Source: Arenibacter sp. P308M17 (GTDB lineage Bacteria; Bacteroidota; Bacteroidia; Flavobacteriales; Flavobacteriaceae). Taken from it: a DNA stretch of 64,000 bases. The DNA lies in contig NZ_QVON01000001.1 in the NCBI RefSeq assembly GCF_003426735.1, positions 620,001-684,000 of the forward strand, in the 5' to 3' direction. Positions 17,522 to 26,606 of the stretch are shown here, one piece after another (positions within the stretch are counted from its first letter, which is position 1; every line of letters begins with the position of its first letter). The translations under genes and the position numbers were made by a program. Below the pieces are notes generated by a model. It was not told the DNA's origin. It saw only the letters and a program-made list of their open reading frames with translations, and did not search any database.

Positions 17522-19585
17522 TCATTTTAAAGCGGTATCCAAGGAAGCGTTAAACCTTAAATCCTCGGCCTCCCTAACGTTTCCGTGTATTGTGTTAAGG
17601 GGGGTACAGCTGAACATCCATTTCCAAGAGCTATTTCCATGCGGAATTTTTAGAAGTACTTTGTTCCATCCTTTTTTTAATCGGATAGGAGTGGGTGCCC
17701 TATAAAAATAATCCTCGTCCACGAATGCTATTTCCTGAGTATCCACATCCAAATTTGGTTGTTTCCAAACCGGTGGGTCAATAAGCCTATCATTGACCCA
17801 TATCTGGGGATTGGTATGATGCCATTCCCCTAATTTGGGCGTAGGCCCGCCCCTTCTGCCTCCGGCCCTGGACCATCCGTGGAATCCGACCCAAAAATCC
17901 TGTATCCTGTCCTCTGGGGAATAGATTTGGGTATACGCATAAAAGGTGCCATTTTCCTCTTCCGTAATGGATGGGAAGCCAAAGAAGTGCTTTAGATGGA
18001 TGGTGGCTCCCATATAGGGGCCTTCCCATTTATAGGTTTTGTCTTCTACCGTATAACTTTCCTTTACATTATTTTCTACCTCAAAAGTGGTCTTTACATC
18101 CCCTTGATGGTCAAAAGGCCCAAGTAGGCTCCATTCAATATGGGTTTGTTTTATATAGGGAAATTCCTTTCCCTCAAAAAATAAATCCCGGTGGACCAGT
18201 ACTTTATTTTCAAAGGCCTCAAAGCGCTTGAATTCCGGGCTGTCTTTTTTGGGCAAATTGGCCCAATATTCCGGATAGTTCCTATCCTTGCCCTTCCAAA
18301 TGGCATCTGAATAGAACAGGATGGAAGGGTATATGGGGTTCTGTCTTAGAATGTCCCTTTCTTCGTTAACGTTGTTGTCCGGCCAGGCACAGAGAATTCC
18401 TCCCAATGCCAGTTCATCCCCTTGAGGTTGCCTACAGGGTTGTTGGAAAAATAATCTTGCCATACCTGCAAAGGGATCCAAGTGATTAATATAGTTGGCA
18501 CGGGAATCTATAAACGGATGTCCTTGCCTAGGGTTAAATTGGGCCCATAACTGGTTGATGGAAGTTGAATCTTCGTCAATTTGGATACCATCTTTCCATA
18601 CAATTACCTCTCGGTCCTTTTCTTTAATATGGGCCATAATGGTCAGGATCATTTGGTTGTCAACATATTCTTCCTTATTCTGTACTTCGTCCGTACCGAT
18701 ATGGATATAGGGCATGGCTTCCTTATTGCCTAAGGACATGAGCTCGTCAAAAAGATCCAAAAGAATGGGCAAAATCTTTGGGTCTGCCATAGATTCCAGA
18801 CTGAACGCCCTTCTAAAGGCGGTGGTATGACCTGGGATGTCGAACTCGGGAATAAGGGTAATTTGCCTATCCGCACAGTATTCCAAAATCTCTTTGAACT
18901 CCTCCTGGGTATAGAATTTTCCTTTCCCCCGTGCCGTGGCCTTATCCGATTGTAATTCCGGATACTTTTTACTTTCCAAGCGCCATCCCGGATCATCGGT
19001 CAAATGCCAGTGAAAAACGTTCATTTTGTATTGGGCCAATACATCGATCTGTTCCTTGAGCTGATCGATGGATTGAAAATTTCTTCCCGTATCGTGCATA
19101 AAACCACGGATTTTAAAAGCAGGCCAATCCACTATTTTGATTTCTGGAAATGTACCAAGTCGGTTTTGTTTTCGGAACAATTGCTTTAAGGTCTGAATTC
19201 CGTAAAAAATACCCTTGTTTGTAGGGGCTGTTAGGGTTATGGTATCGCCAATGAACAGGGAATAGGCTTCTTCATTGTCCATATGGGGCAATTCCTTTTT
19301 TAAAAGGTGAATTTTTAATCCATTCTTGGAAGTTGCTATACCGTTGTCATTAAAAAAACCGACTAAAAGATCGCCTTCCTTTTTGAATTCATTGGCCGAA
19401 ACAGCGGCAAATTCAAAAGAGAGCTGTTTGTTCCCATAAGTAATTTCCTGGGGAGTGGGTATTACCGGAAAACTATCTTCGAGGGAAATTAATGTTTTTT
19501 CAGTATGGCAACCCATACATAGCCAAAGAAGCCAGATGGTGAAAGCGGTGGATAGGGGTGTTGTTTTATAGATCATAGTGTTCAT
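17522..19585 (-). CDS. Beta-N-acetylhexosaminidase (GH20), lipoprotein
   Basis: A 687-residue GH20 enzyme. The signal ends at lipobox Cys26 (LWLCMGC). An N-terminal GH20b-like domain (residues ~35-150) precedes the catalytic barrel, which shows GFMHDTGRNF, VFHWHLTDDPGWR, PEFDIPGHT and the catalytic pair Asp299-Glu300 in YIHIGTDE. The last ~180 residues form an extra C-terminal beta-rich domain. It removes terminal beta-linked GlcNAc or GalNAc, which become exposed once sialic acid and galactose are gone. The start ATG overlaps the stop of the lyase gene by four bases (ATGA), showing translational coupling. Another ATG three codons on (19576) is equally possible. Confidence 0.93.
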   Translation of the reverse strand: MNTMIYKTTPLSTAFTIWLLWLCMGCHTEKTLISLEDSFPVIPTPQEITYGNKQLSFEFAAVSANEFKKEGDLLVGFFNDNGIATSKNGLKIHLLKKELPHMDNEEAYSLFIGDTITLTAPTNKGIFYGIQTLKQLFRKQNRLGTFPEIKIVDWPAFKIRGFMHDTGRNFQSIDQLKEQIDVLAQYKMNVFHWHLTDDPGWRLESKKYPELQSDKATARGKGKFYTQEEFKEILEYCADRQITLIPEFDIPGHTTAFRRAFSLESMADPKILPILLDLFDELMSLGNKEAMPYIHIGTDEVQNKEEYVDNQMILTIMAHIKEKDREVIVWKDGIQIDEDSTSINQLWAQFNPRQGHPFIDSRANYINHLDPFAGMARLFFQQPCRQPQGDELALGGILCAWPDNNVNEERDILRQNPIYPSILFYSDAIWKGKDRNYPEYWANLPKKDSPEFKRFEAFENKVLVHRDLFFEGKEFPYIKQTHIEWSLLGPFDHQGDVKTTFEVENNVKESYTVEDKTYKWEGPYMGATIHLKHFFGFPSITEEENGTFYAYTQIYSPEDRIQDFWVGFHGWSRAGGRRGGPTPKLGEWHHTNPQIWVNDRLIDPPVWKQPNLDVDTQEIAFVDEDYFYRAPTPIRLKKGWNKVLLKIPHGNSSWKWMFSCTPLNTIHGNVREAEDLRFNASLDTALK

Positions 19586-20481
19586 CGGCTGGTATGGTCC
19601 ATAATTCCCAGGGCATTCAAGGCCGACTTGGCTTCTTCCAATTCTTTTGGTGAAAGGGTTGTATGTGGAAACCTACTAGGGCCACAATCTACCCCCAATA
19701 CCTGCATGAAGGATTTGGCCGTCCCGTTAAATCCGCCTTTTGCATTTAGAATATCCACGAACTTCATGGATTTTTCCTGAAGGGCCGCTGCCAATTTATG
19801 ATCGTTGTTGTGGAATGCCTCTATGATGGATAAATACAAGGGCGCCAAATGGTTATAGGTACTGCCTACCCAGCCTTCTGCTCCCATGGGAAGGCTCGCC
19901 AATAAGATTTCATCAAAACCGAACAATATGTTGTAGGCGCCATTATTAAAATCCTTACAATATTTATAATCTATTAAATTATTGTTGGTAAACTTTATCC
20001 CTGCAAAGTTGGGTATTTCCCGGGAGGCCATTTCCAAAAATTCGTGCATTAGGAAATTGGCACCTGTCAATACCGGAATGTGGTAATAATAAAAAGGGGT
20101 GTTTGGAGCGCAGGCTGCAATCCCCTTGCAGTACTCCAACAAACTTTTCAGGGAGCTTAGCCTAAAGTAATAAGGGGCCAAGGCGGCAATGGCATCCACC
20201 TTATCGGCAGAATGGGTCGCCAAGTCCTTGGCTTCCATCAGGCTGTTATGTCCAACGTGGTTTACCAGGAAAAAGTCGTTCGGTTTGGTTTTGGACCATT
20301 CAGTGATAATCTCCTTCCTTTCTTTTGTGCTCAAGGAAACAAAATCTCCTGTAGATCCGTTTACAAAGGCGCCTCTGACCTTATTGTTTTTTAAAAATTG
20401 GCCGTATTCGGAGATTACTCCCAGGTTTATGGAGGAATCGGTATGCATTGGCGCATAGGTGGCGGCTATTAGTCCGTTCAT
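19582..20481 (-). CDS. nanA: N-acetylneuraminate lyase
   Basis: A 299-residue DHDPS/NAL-family aldolase. Substrate-binding NGSTGD is at residues 41-46, the catalytic tyrosine in YYYHIP (Tyr133), and the Schiff-base lysine in GIKFTNNN (Lys163). Together with the sialidase and ManNAc epimerase this identifies it as sialic-acid lyase rather than dihydrodipicolinate synthase. It splits N-acetylneuraminate to ManNAc and pyruvate in the cytoplasm. It is first of the lyase-hexosaminidase-epimerase operon. A regulon palindrome (20491-20505) lies only nine bases before the start, so bound regulator would block transcription or initiation directly. Confidence 0.92.
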   Translation of the reverse strand: MNGLIAATYAPMHTDSSINLGVISEYGQFLKNNKVRGAFVNGSTGDFVSLSTKERKEIITEWSKTKPNDFFLVNHVGHNSLMEAKDLATHSADKVDAIAALAPYYFRLSSLKSLLEYCKGIAACAPNTPFYYYHIPVLTGANFLMHEFLEMASREIPNFAGIKFTNNNLIDYKYCKDFNNGAYNILFGFDEILLASLPMGAEGWVGSTYNHLAPLYLSIIEAFHNNDHKLAAALQEKSMKFVDILNAKGGFNGTAKSFMQVLGVDCGPSRFPHTTLSPKELEEAKSALNALGIMDHTSR

Positions 20482-20490
20482 TTTTTTTTA

Positions 20491-20505
20491 TTATGTATTA
20501 CAAAG
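20491..20505. promoter_or_regulatory. Palindromic operator, site C of the sialic-acid regulon
   Basis: TTATGTATTACAAAG: a perfect left arm and core of the TTATGT-N3-ACATAA pattern with a degenerate right arm. It shares the 12-base core TTATGTATTACA with the reverse complement of site B. It lies nine bases before the lyase start codon. Confidence 0.7.
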
Positions 20506-20613
20506 CTTAATTAGGTGTAAATATTTCAATTTAAAAATTTTTCCGATACTTGTTCCGGGTTTGTCTGTTCGGTTGCTTTGGTTCTGATAGCCCCGATTTT
20601 GTTTCGGGAACTT

Positions 20614-20648
20614 AAAAAAGGGTTCCAAAAAAAATGGAACCCTTTTTT
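20614..20648. terminator. Bidirectional hairpin terminator after susD
   Basis: Perfect 14-base arms (AAAAAAGGGTTCCA and TGGAACCCTTTTTT) around a short A-rich loop. The A and T runs at the stem base make it work in both directions. On the minus strand it ends the susC-susD transcript before the lyase operon begins. Confidence 0.85.
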
Positions 20649-20734
20649 CTGCAAACAACTCAATTTAAACTAACTCAACATTTTTAGAGCATGACAAAAA
20701 TTGTTTTAACAAGGTTTCTCGGAAAATCCGTTTT

Positions 20735-20791
20735 ACCCCAAGCCCTAAAGGGAGCCTGATTTTCCTCGATTTCTCCCTTTAGGGCTGGGGT
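20735..20791. repeat. Long inverted repeat (palindromic intergenic element)
   Basis: The left arm begins ACCCCAAGCCCTAAAGGGAG (20735-20754) and the right arm ends CTCCCTTTAGGGCTGGGGT (20773-20791). The arms are nearly perfect inverse copies around an 18-base spacer. There is no T-run next to it, so it is more likely a dispersed palindromic element than a terminator. It lies about 60 bases downstream of the susD stop. Confidence 0.8.
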
Positions 20792-20848
20792 CAAAAATCG
20801 GGGAAAATCTTATAGAATTGAATTTTCTCATGTACTAAGCTCAACATT

Positions 20849-22354
20849 TCAATTATAACCGTCCGTCTGTTCCAATAATGGGTTTCTACCAATCATATCC
20901 GTTGTAATGGGCAATACCAATTTAAACTCGTCGCCAGGGTTTAAGAAACTTATATTGTCTATAACAAAGCTGTCCCCGGCCCTTCTTAGGTCCCACCATC
21001 TTTTGCCTTCACCTATAAATTCCTTATAGCGCTCCTCTAAGATGGCATTGGCGTTTTCTGTTGGGGAACCATTGGTGTAGGCATGGATGAGCGGAACATA
21101 ATTCTCGCCATATGCCCTTTGCCGTATTTGGTTTATTTCGGTGGAGGGATCCTCGCCCAAAAGGTTTTTGGCTTCTGCCAGTAATAGGACTACATCGGCA
21201 TATCTGTATAGCGGGACGTCGTTTTCAAAAATTCTTTCGGACCCGATAACCTGTCCCAAAAATTTATTGAATACGGAACCAAAGTAAGGCGTTTCATTAT
21301 AGGTAGGATATCCAAGTCCATTATTGTCGTCCACATACAATCTAATAAAAGTGGCATCCTTTCTACTATCGTCATTGTCGTCCAATAACAATAGGGTTTT
21401 ATCTGACTGGCCATATCTATTGGCCCCGGCGATGACAAAATCGCCCATGGAGTTGCCCTTGTCGTTAAAAGTTGGGTTAATTTCCGTGCTTCTTCCGGTA
21501 AGACTATTGTAAAAGTTGGAAGCCTCGTCCTGTTTGTACTGTACTGCAAAAATAAACTCGCTATTACCCTCATTGTCCACGCCCCAGAGATTGGAAATAT
21601 TAGGCTCAAGTGCTACCCCGAATGATGCTATTTGTTGCAAGGCGGTTTTGGCGGTTTCAAAATGGGCACTGCCTCCTCCCATTATATTTCCGGACCATAT
21701 GTAAACATCGCCCTTAAGTGCTAATGTGGCAGCTTTGGACCAAAAGTTTCTATTGCCCTCCCAGAAACTATTGTCCGATCCAAAGGTGCTCAGGGAAGCT
21801 TCGATATCGGCTTTAATCTGTGCCATAACCTCGGCTTCGGTAGACCTGGCTTTGCTCAGACCATTGGGGTCTACTTCGGCAATGGGTTCCAAAATAATAG
21901 GTACCCCGCCCCAGGTCTTTAAAAGGGTGTAGTAATAAAAAGCCCTTAAGCCATAGGCCTGTGCCAGAATATGGCTTTTGTCCACCTCATTTACAAAACT
22001 TACATTGGGTACGTTCACCAAAAAGTCGTTTATTCTGTGAATTCTGGTATAAAGTCCGGCCCAGCCTCCGAAAGGTGCTGTGGCAATGGTTATATCGGAA
22101 CGAATAAGCGCCTCGTTGTTTGGGGATTCAAAGGTTCTGCCGCCCCAAATGTCGCTTCGTATTTCTCCCAACAACCATAGATTTTCCATGGAAGATCTAA
22201 AATTGGCGTATAATCCCGTATGGGCCGTTCTTGCCCCTTCCTCCGTATCCCAAAAACCTGCAGTGGTCAATTCACTTGGGCTGGTGAGTTCCAACTCGTT
22301 TTCACAGGCACCCAAGGTACATGCTATTAATAGTAGATAGATATATTTCTTCAT
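20849..22354 (-). CDS. SusD/RagB-family lipoprotein of the sialic-acid locus
   Basis: A 501-residue surface glycan-binding lipoprotein. The signal peptide MKKYIYLLLIACTLGAC ends in lipobox Cys17. Typical SusD segments follow: AQAYGLRAFYYYTLLKTWGGVPII, the RYADVVLLLAEAKNLLG helix and ILEERYKEFIGEGKRWWDLRR, with the closing ITTDMIGRNPLLEQ. It caps the SusC receptor encoded just upstream (11-base gap) and binds the oligosaccharide. The row of sialidase, hexosaminidase and lyase genes beside it suggests sialylated N-acetylhexosamine glycans. A terminator follows at 20614-20648. Confidence 0.95.
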   Translation of the reverse strand: MKKYIYLLLIACTLGACENELELTSPSELTTAGFWDTEEGARTAHTGLYANFRSSMENLWLLGEIRSDIWGGRTFESPNNEALIRSDITIATAPFGGWAGLYTRIHRINDFLVNVPNVSFVNEVDKSHILAQAYGLRAFYYYTLLKTWGGVPIILEPIAEVDPNGLSKARSTEAEVMAQIKADIEASLSTFGSDNSFWEGNRNFWSKAATLALKGDVYIWSGNIMGGGSAHFETAKTALQQIASFGVALEPNISNLWGVDNEGNSEFIFAVQYKQDEASNFYNSLTGRSTEINPTFNDKGNSMGDFVIAGANRYGQSDKTLLLLDDNDDSRKDATFIRLYVDDNNGLGYPTYNETPYFGSVFNKFLGQVIGSERIFENDVPLYRYADVVLLLAEAKNLLGEDPSTEINQIRQRAYGENYVPLIHAYTNGSPTENANAILEERYKEFIGEGKRWWDLRRAGDSFVIDNISFLNPGDEFKLVLPITTDMIGRNPLLEQTDGYN

Positions 22355-22365
22355 TTTTAAGTGGT

Positions 22366-25300
22366 TTAAAAAGTTAGGTTCATTCCTATGGTAACTGTCT
22401 TTGGAACGGGGAACGCCCCGTACTGCACCCCGCCAATCTCAGGTGTTTCCCCGGTATAGCTCTTGAAATAATGCAGGTTGCTGCCCGTTACAAAAATGTT
22501 CAATCTTTTGATTACGTCATTGAAATATTCGGAGGGAACGTCATAACTAAAGGTCACTTCCCTTAGGGCCAAATAGTCCCCCTTCTCCCAGAACCGACTA
22601 TTACCGGCATTTAAAAGGCTGGCACTGTCCCCATAGCCGGCTCCTTCATTCCCCCTCCATACATTCTTGGTTCCGTTTACGAAAACAAAACGTGGCCAGT
22701 CGGTATCCGTATTGGTCGATGTCCATGAATCCAAGACTTCCGAGGGCTGATTTAAATTTCCCTGTGTTTGCCCATAACCTTTATTTCTAATATGGTTCCA
22801 AACCAAATGGCCTGTGGCAAAATCGGTCTTCACGAACAAATTAAAGTTTTTGTACCTAAGACTGGTAGTTACACCTCCCAGGAAATCCGGGGTAGTGCGG
22901 CCAATAACTTTTCTGTCCAAGCTGTTGATAATTCCGTCGTTGTTTTGGTCCTTCCATTTTACATCTCCCGCGAAATGTGTGTTTTTGTCCCCGGGCAGGA
23001 AATCGTCCTGAATATTACTGTCGGCATCTGCTTCTGCCTGACTCGCATAGATGCGCTCCTGTTCATAGGCAATCACCAGGTCGTTGCCAACCCGTTGGCC
23101 TTCCTGTAGGCCACCTACCCATTCTTCTTCCCCTGTCCTGGCATTCCAGATCAACTGTCCGTCCTGTCTGTTAAGATCGTTGGCATTTTCCGGAAGTTTC
23201 TCTACGTAATTTCTGTTGGAAGTAATAGTGGCGCCAACATTCCAACTGAGGTTTTCGTTCTGAATAATATCTCCATTTAGCTGTAGTTCAAATCCTTTGT
23301 TCCTTATGGTTCCGTTATTTGTCAGTATACTGCTAAAACCGGTGTAAAAGGGAAGGGTAAGATTTGCGAGTTTGTCCTTAATATCCCTGGAGTAGACATC
23401 TGTGATAAAGGTTAGTCTATCGTTAAAAAATGAAATGTCCAAACCGGCATTAAAGGTGGTCGACTTTTCCCATAGCAGACCTAAGGTAGGCAGGCCGGAA
23501 TTGGCGTAACCCGTTTGCCCGTTGTAGACCCCTTGGCTACCGTAGGCTCCAAAAACGCCATAATTGCTTAATACGTCCTGATTGCCGTTGACACCATAGC
23601 TCAATCTCGGTTTTACCCTGGAAATGGTATTGGCTATATTGGAATTGGCAAAGAAATTCTCATTGTGTAGGTTCCATCCAAAGGATACCCCTGGGAAAAA
23701 GTCGCTTTTGTTGTTTCCCAACCTTGAGGAACCGTCATTTCTAAAGGTAAATCCCAATAGATATTTGTTGTCATAATCATACAATAACCTTCCAAAGGCA
23801 GAGGCAATGACATATTCCGTTTCAAAGCTGGAAGGTATTCCATTGGCTTCTGCTCCTGCATTCAAAGTCTCTATTAGGTCCGTAGGGGAATTTCTGGTCC
23901 CTGCGGATGTTGTAAAGAAGTTGTCCTTGAAATACTCTGCTCCTATCAGGGCATTGAAATTATGGTTGCCCAGGTTTTTGGTGTAGTTTAAGGTGCCCGT
24001 TAACTGGTTCCTAAGGGTTCTTTCCAAGCCTACCGAGGCTTCACGAGCTATTCGTAAGGGACCTGTTGTACTCCCTACCCTAAAGGCTTTGTTGAAATTT
24101 TCGTTGTGGTTGTTGATGGTAAAATGGCTCCCGTCTATAGAGAGGATCAGGTTGTCCAAAATACTCCAATCCATGCCAACGGAGGCCGACAACCGCTGTT
24201 CCAGGTTTTTTCTCACAAATTTATCCTGATAGTACAGGGGGTTTCCAAAACCTTGGTTTTGTCCCACGGCATAGATATCGGACCATGTACCATCAGGGTT
24301 GTTGTCATAGGTCCTCGACGTTGGTGCCTGACTTTGAAATCTTCTAAATACGGTATCATCGCTTCCTAAGGGACTTAAGCTAAGGTTGGAATGGGAATAC
24401 AATACATTGGAGTTCACCTTTAGGTTGTCCGTAATTCGGTAGGTGCCCGTAAATTTCCCTGAGTACCTTTTAAAGCCCGATCCAAGAATTAAACCATCGT
24501 TGTCCAATAGTCCCAAACCTAAATAGTAGGAGCCTTTTTCGTTTCCACCGTCAAAGGAAAGATAGTGGTCCTTGGTTGCGCTATTTTGGTAGATGCGATC
24601 GCCAACGGTCTTATTGTCATAGAATAAAATATTCTGACTTGGGTTCAGGACATCCGGGATACTGTTCCAACCGGGTTGGGCCAATAGGTATTCATTGTCG
24701 GCATTTAGGAGTTGGGTGGTAAAAGGGGAATTGATGGTATTGCCGCCTGTACCCATACCGTTCTCGCCGTCCAAAAAGGCGACAAAGGATCCAGGGTTGT
24801 TTATGGCTTCCCGATACCAGGCAATGGATTGTCTGTTGTAATTTATGAAATCGGCCGCACCAATATATTTTTGGTCATTTCTTTCCTCGTTCATACTATA
24901 TTTATATTTATAGTTGATAGAGGATTTGCCGGGTTTGCCGGATTTGGTCGTTACCAGAATTACCCCGTTGGCAGACCTGGCACCATAAATAGCGGTGGCC
25001 GCCGCATCTTTTAGTACTTCAATAGACTCGATATCGTCCGAATTTAGGGCATAAAATGAACCGGGGATCCCGTCGATCAAAATCAAGGGAGATCCCGTTC
25101 CGTCAAAATTGGTACCACCGCGCAGCACGATCTGTGGGGTCGCACCCGGTTGTCCGGTGGTATTGGTTACCCTAAGACCGGCAATGGTACCTTGAAGGGC
25201 CGTTGCGGCATTGGATCTTGTGGAACTTTCGAGGATCTTGGTATCCAATTTGGATACCGAGGTCGTAAGGGTGGCCCTGGTTTGGGATCCATAGCCCGTA

Positions 25301-25686
25301 ACCACCACCTCGTCCAGAAGGGCGGCGTCTTCCTCTAAGATTGCCGCTATGGTGGACTGGGTTCCTACGGTAATGGATTGTGTAGTAAAGCCCAAGAAGC
25401 TGAATATTAAAACATCGCCAGTAGTTGCCTCTATGGTGTAGTTTCCGTCAAAATCGCTCTGGGCCCCTGTTGTGGTTCCCTTTACCAAGACGTTGGCCCC
25501 GGGCAAGGGTTGTCCTGAACTATCCGTTATGGTTCCGCTTATATTCCTTTGTTGCGCCAAGACCGGGGAGCTGGCCAAAATAAGTAAAAGACCAATGACC
25601 CATGTGATTCCTAGGTTCGGGGTTTTTGTTTGAATTGAACTGGGTGATGGTTCATTTCCCCTACATCGCTTAAAAAACTGTTTCAT
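22366..25686 (-). CDS. SusC-family TonB-dependent outer-membrane receptor of the sialic-acid locus
   Basis: An 1106-residue receptor. The N-terminus is unusually long before the hydrophobic core: about 27 mostly polar residues precede GITWVIGLLLILASSPVLAQ. Then come a carboxypeptidase-regulatory-like domain (ISGTITDSSGQPLPGANVLV, to about residue 130), the TonB-box-like DEVVVTGYG, a plug with AATAIYGARSANGVILVTT, and a 22-strand barrel ending TIGMNLTF. It imports glycans over the outer membrane with energy from TonB. It is first of the susC-susD pair and has a perfect palindromic operator 64 bases upstream (25751-25765), placing it in the FadR-type regulon. Confidence 0.96.
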   Translation of the reverse strand: MKQFFKRCRGNEPSPSSIQTKTPNLGITWVIGLLLILASSPVLAQQRNISGTITDSSGQPLPGANVLVKGTTTGAQSDFDGNYTIEATTGDVLIFSFLGFTTQSITVGTQSTIAAILEEDAALLDEVVVTGYGSQTRATLTTSVSKLDTKILESSTRSNAATALQGTIAGLRVTNTTGQPGATPQIVLRGGTNFDGTGSPLILIDGIPGSFYALNSDDIESIEVLKDAAATAIYGARSANGVILVTTKSGKPGKSSINYKYKYSMNEERNDQKYIGAADFINYNRQSIAWYREAINNPGSFVAFLDGENGMGTGGNTINSPFTTQLLNADNEYLLAQPGWNSIPDVLNPSQNILFYDNKTVGDRIYQNSATKDHYLSFDGGNEKGSYYLGLGLLDNDGLILGSGFKRYSGKFTGTYRITDNLKVNSNVLYSHSNLSLSPLGSDDTVFRRFQSQAPTSRTYDNNPDGTWSDIYAVGQNQGFGNPLYYQDKFVRKNLEQRLSASVGMDWSILDNLILSIDGSHFTINNHNENFNKAFRVGSTTGPLRIAREASVGLERTLRNQLTGTLNYTKNLGNHNFNALIGAEYFKDNFFTTSAGTRNSPTDLIETLNAGAEANGIPSSFETEYVIASAFGRLLYDYDNKYLLGFTFRNDGSSRLGNNKSDFFPGVSFGWNLHNENFFANSNIANTISRVKPRLSYGVNGNQDVLSNYGVFGAYGSQGVYNGQTGYANSGLPTLGLLWEKSTTFNAGLDISFFNDRLTFITDVYSRDIKDKLANLTLPFYTGFSSILTNNGTIRNKGFELQLNGDIIQNENLSWNVGATITSNRNYVEKLPENANDLNRQDGQLIWNARTGEEEWVGGLQEGQRVGNDLVIAYEQERIYASQAEADADSNIQDDFLPGDKNTHFAGDVKWKDQNNDGIINSLDRKVIGRTTPDFLGGVTTSLRYKNFNLFVKTDFATGHLVWNHIRNKGYGQTQGNLNQPSEVLDSWTSTNTDTDWPRFVFVNGTKNVWRGNEGAGYGDSASLLNAGNSRFWEKGDYLALREVTFSYDVPSEYFNDVIKRLNIFVTGSNLHYFKSYTGETPEIGGVQYGAFPVPKTVTIGMNLTF

Positions 25687-26104
25687 AAATTAATTGTGTT
25701 TGAGTTAACATGATCGGTTAGATTTTTGGGCAAGGTAAAAATTTATATTATTATGTTATACATAATGCTTAATTATTTTTCAATATTTAACATATTATTG
25801 TTTTTATTTTGCTGTTATTTTATTTTTTTAATTTAAATAGGTATAATTAATATTTAGTATGGTTTATATATTAACCGTACTTCCTGAGTTTTGTGTTCTT
25901 TAGAAGGCCATCATGAGTTTTTGAAGTACCAATAAAATGATTCTCCATGGCCTTTGGGGTAAGGTATATCTACCATGATAGATTACTTTTTAGTCGGGAT
26001 TCCCATTCCCCACAACCTATTTCGGTGGTTTTACAACATAAATTCGCATGGGTTCCAACTAGATTCTAGATTTATATCGACCAATAGCAACCAATATTTT
26101 ATTT
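25687..26104. other. Intergenic region, divergent promoters
   Basis: A very AT-rich stretch between divergent susC (minus) and the small barrel gene (plus). It holds the perfect operator site D at 25751-25765. A frame at 25975-26208 overlaps the barrel gene in another phase and is not protein-like. No other gene seen. Confidence 0.65.
25751..25765. promoter_or_regulatory. Palindromic operator, site D of the sialic-acid regulon
   Basis: TTATGTTATACATAA, with perfect six-base arms. It is the exact reverse complement of site A, 13.5 kb away, and the identity covers 16 bases (ATTATGTATAACATAA). It lies 64 bases before the susC start. Sites A and D give the best definition of the regulon motif. 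Confidence 0.8.
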
Positions 26105-26605
26105 ATGAAAAAAGTGTTTATAACTTTTATGGGTATCCTTCTAGGAATGGGCCTATATGCCCAAGAGGGATTGAAACTGGGAATTCACGGGGGGCTGCCC
26201 TTGGATGAATTTCAGGATGAGCTCAGCCTTGTTGCCGGGGTGGATCTTGGATACCGATGGGGTTTAAGTGAATTTGTAGACCTTGGAGTAATGCTAGGCT
26301 TTGTAAATGGATTTCCAGAAAAGTATGATAGGGAACTCTTTGCAGAGGACTTGCCCCACATTCAATTTATGCCCTTGGCCGCGTCCGTCAGGTTCTGGCC
26401 TTCCAATTCGTTCTCCATTGGGGGCGATGTTGGTCAGGCCATCGGAATAAATAGCGGCAATGATGGCGGATTGTACTACAGGCCAACCATAGCCTATTTA
26501 ATGGGGGCACAAACGGAAGTGAATTTTTCGTATACCGGGATAGCCTTGGACGGTGCCACATGGGCTACCCTTACCCTTGGGGTGCTTTATACCTTCGATT
26601 TTTAA
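26105..26605 (+). CDS. Small outer-membrane beta-barrel protein
   Basis: A 166-residue secreted protein with a clear signal peptide (MKKVFITFMGILLGMGLYAQ). The mature part alternates hydrophobic and polar residues and contains glycine-rich turns (DLGYRWGLSEFVDLGVMLGF), ending with an aromatic C-terminus (LGVLYTFDF). These are features of small OmpA/OmpW-like barrels. It is alone on its strand, divergent from susC, with no visible operator of its own. Function unknown; a porin or an envelope structural role is possible. Confidence 0.72.
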   Translation: MKKVFITFMGILLGMGLYAQEGLKLGIHGGLPLDEFQDELSLVAGVDLGYRWGLSEFVDLGVMLGFVNGFPEKYDRELFAEDLPHIQFMPLAASVRFWPSNSFSIGGDVGQAIGINSGNDGGLYYRPTIAYLMGAQTEVNFSYTGIALDGATWATLTLGVLYTFDF

Positions 26606-26606
26606 A

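Larger units (their letters stand above)
20482..20848. other. Intergenic stretch between susD and the lyase gene
   Basis: It holds operator site C (20491-20505), a strong bidirectional hairpin terminator (20614-20648) and a palindromic repeat (20735-20791) inside a possible mobile-element-like unit (about 20690-20831). No protein gene was recognised. It separates the susCD transcript from the lyase operon. Confidence 0.75.

Noticed and set aside
25975-26208. A frame overlapping the small barrel gene
   Set aside because: It shares most of its length with the signal-peptide-coding frame at 26105 in another phase and has no protein character.
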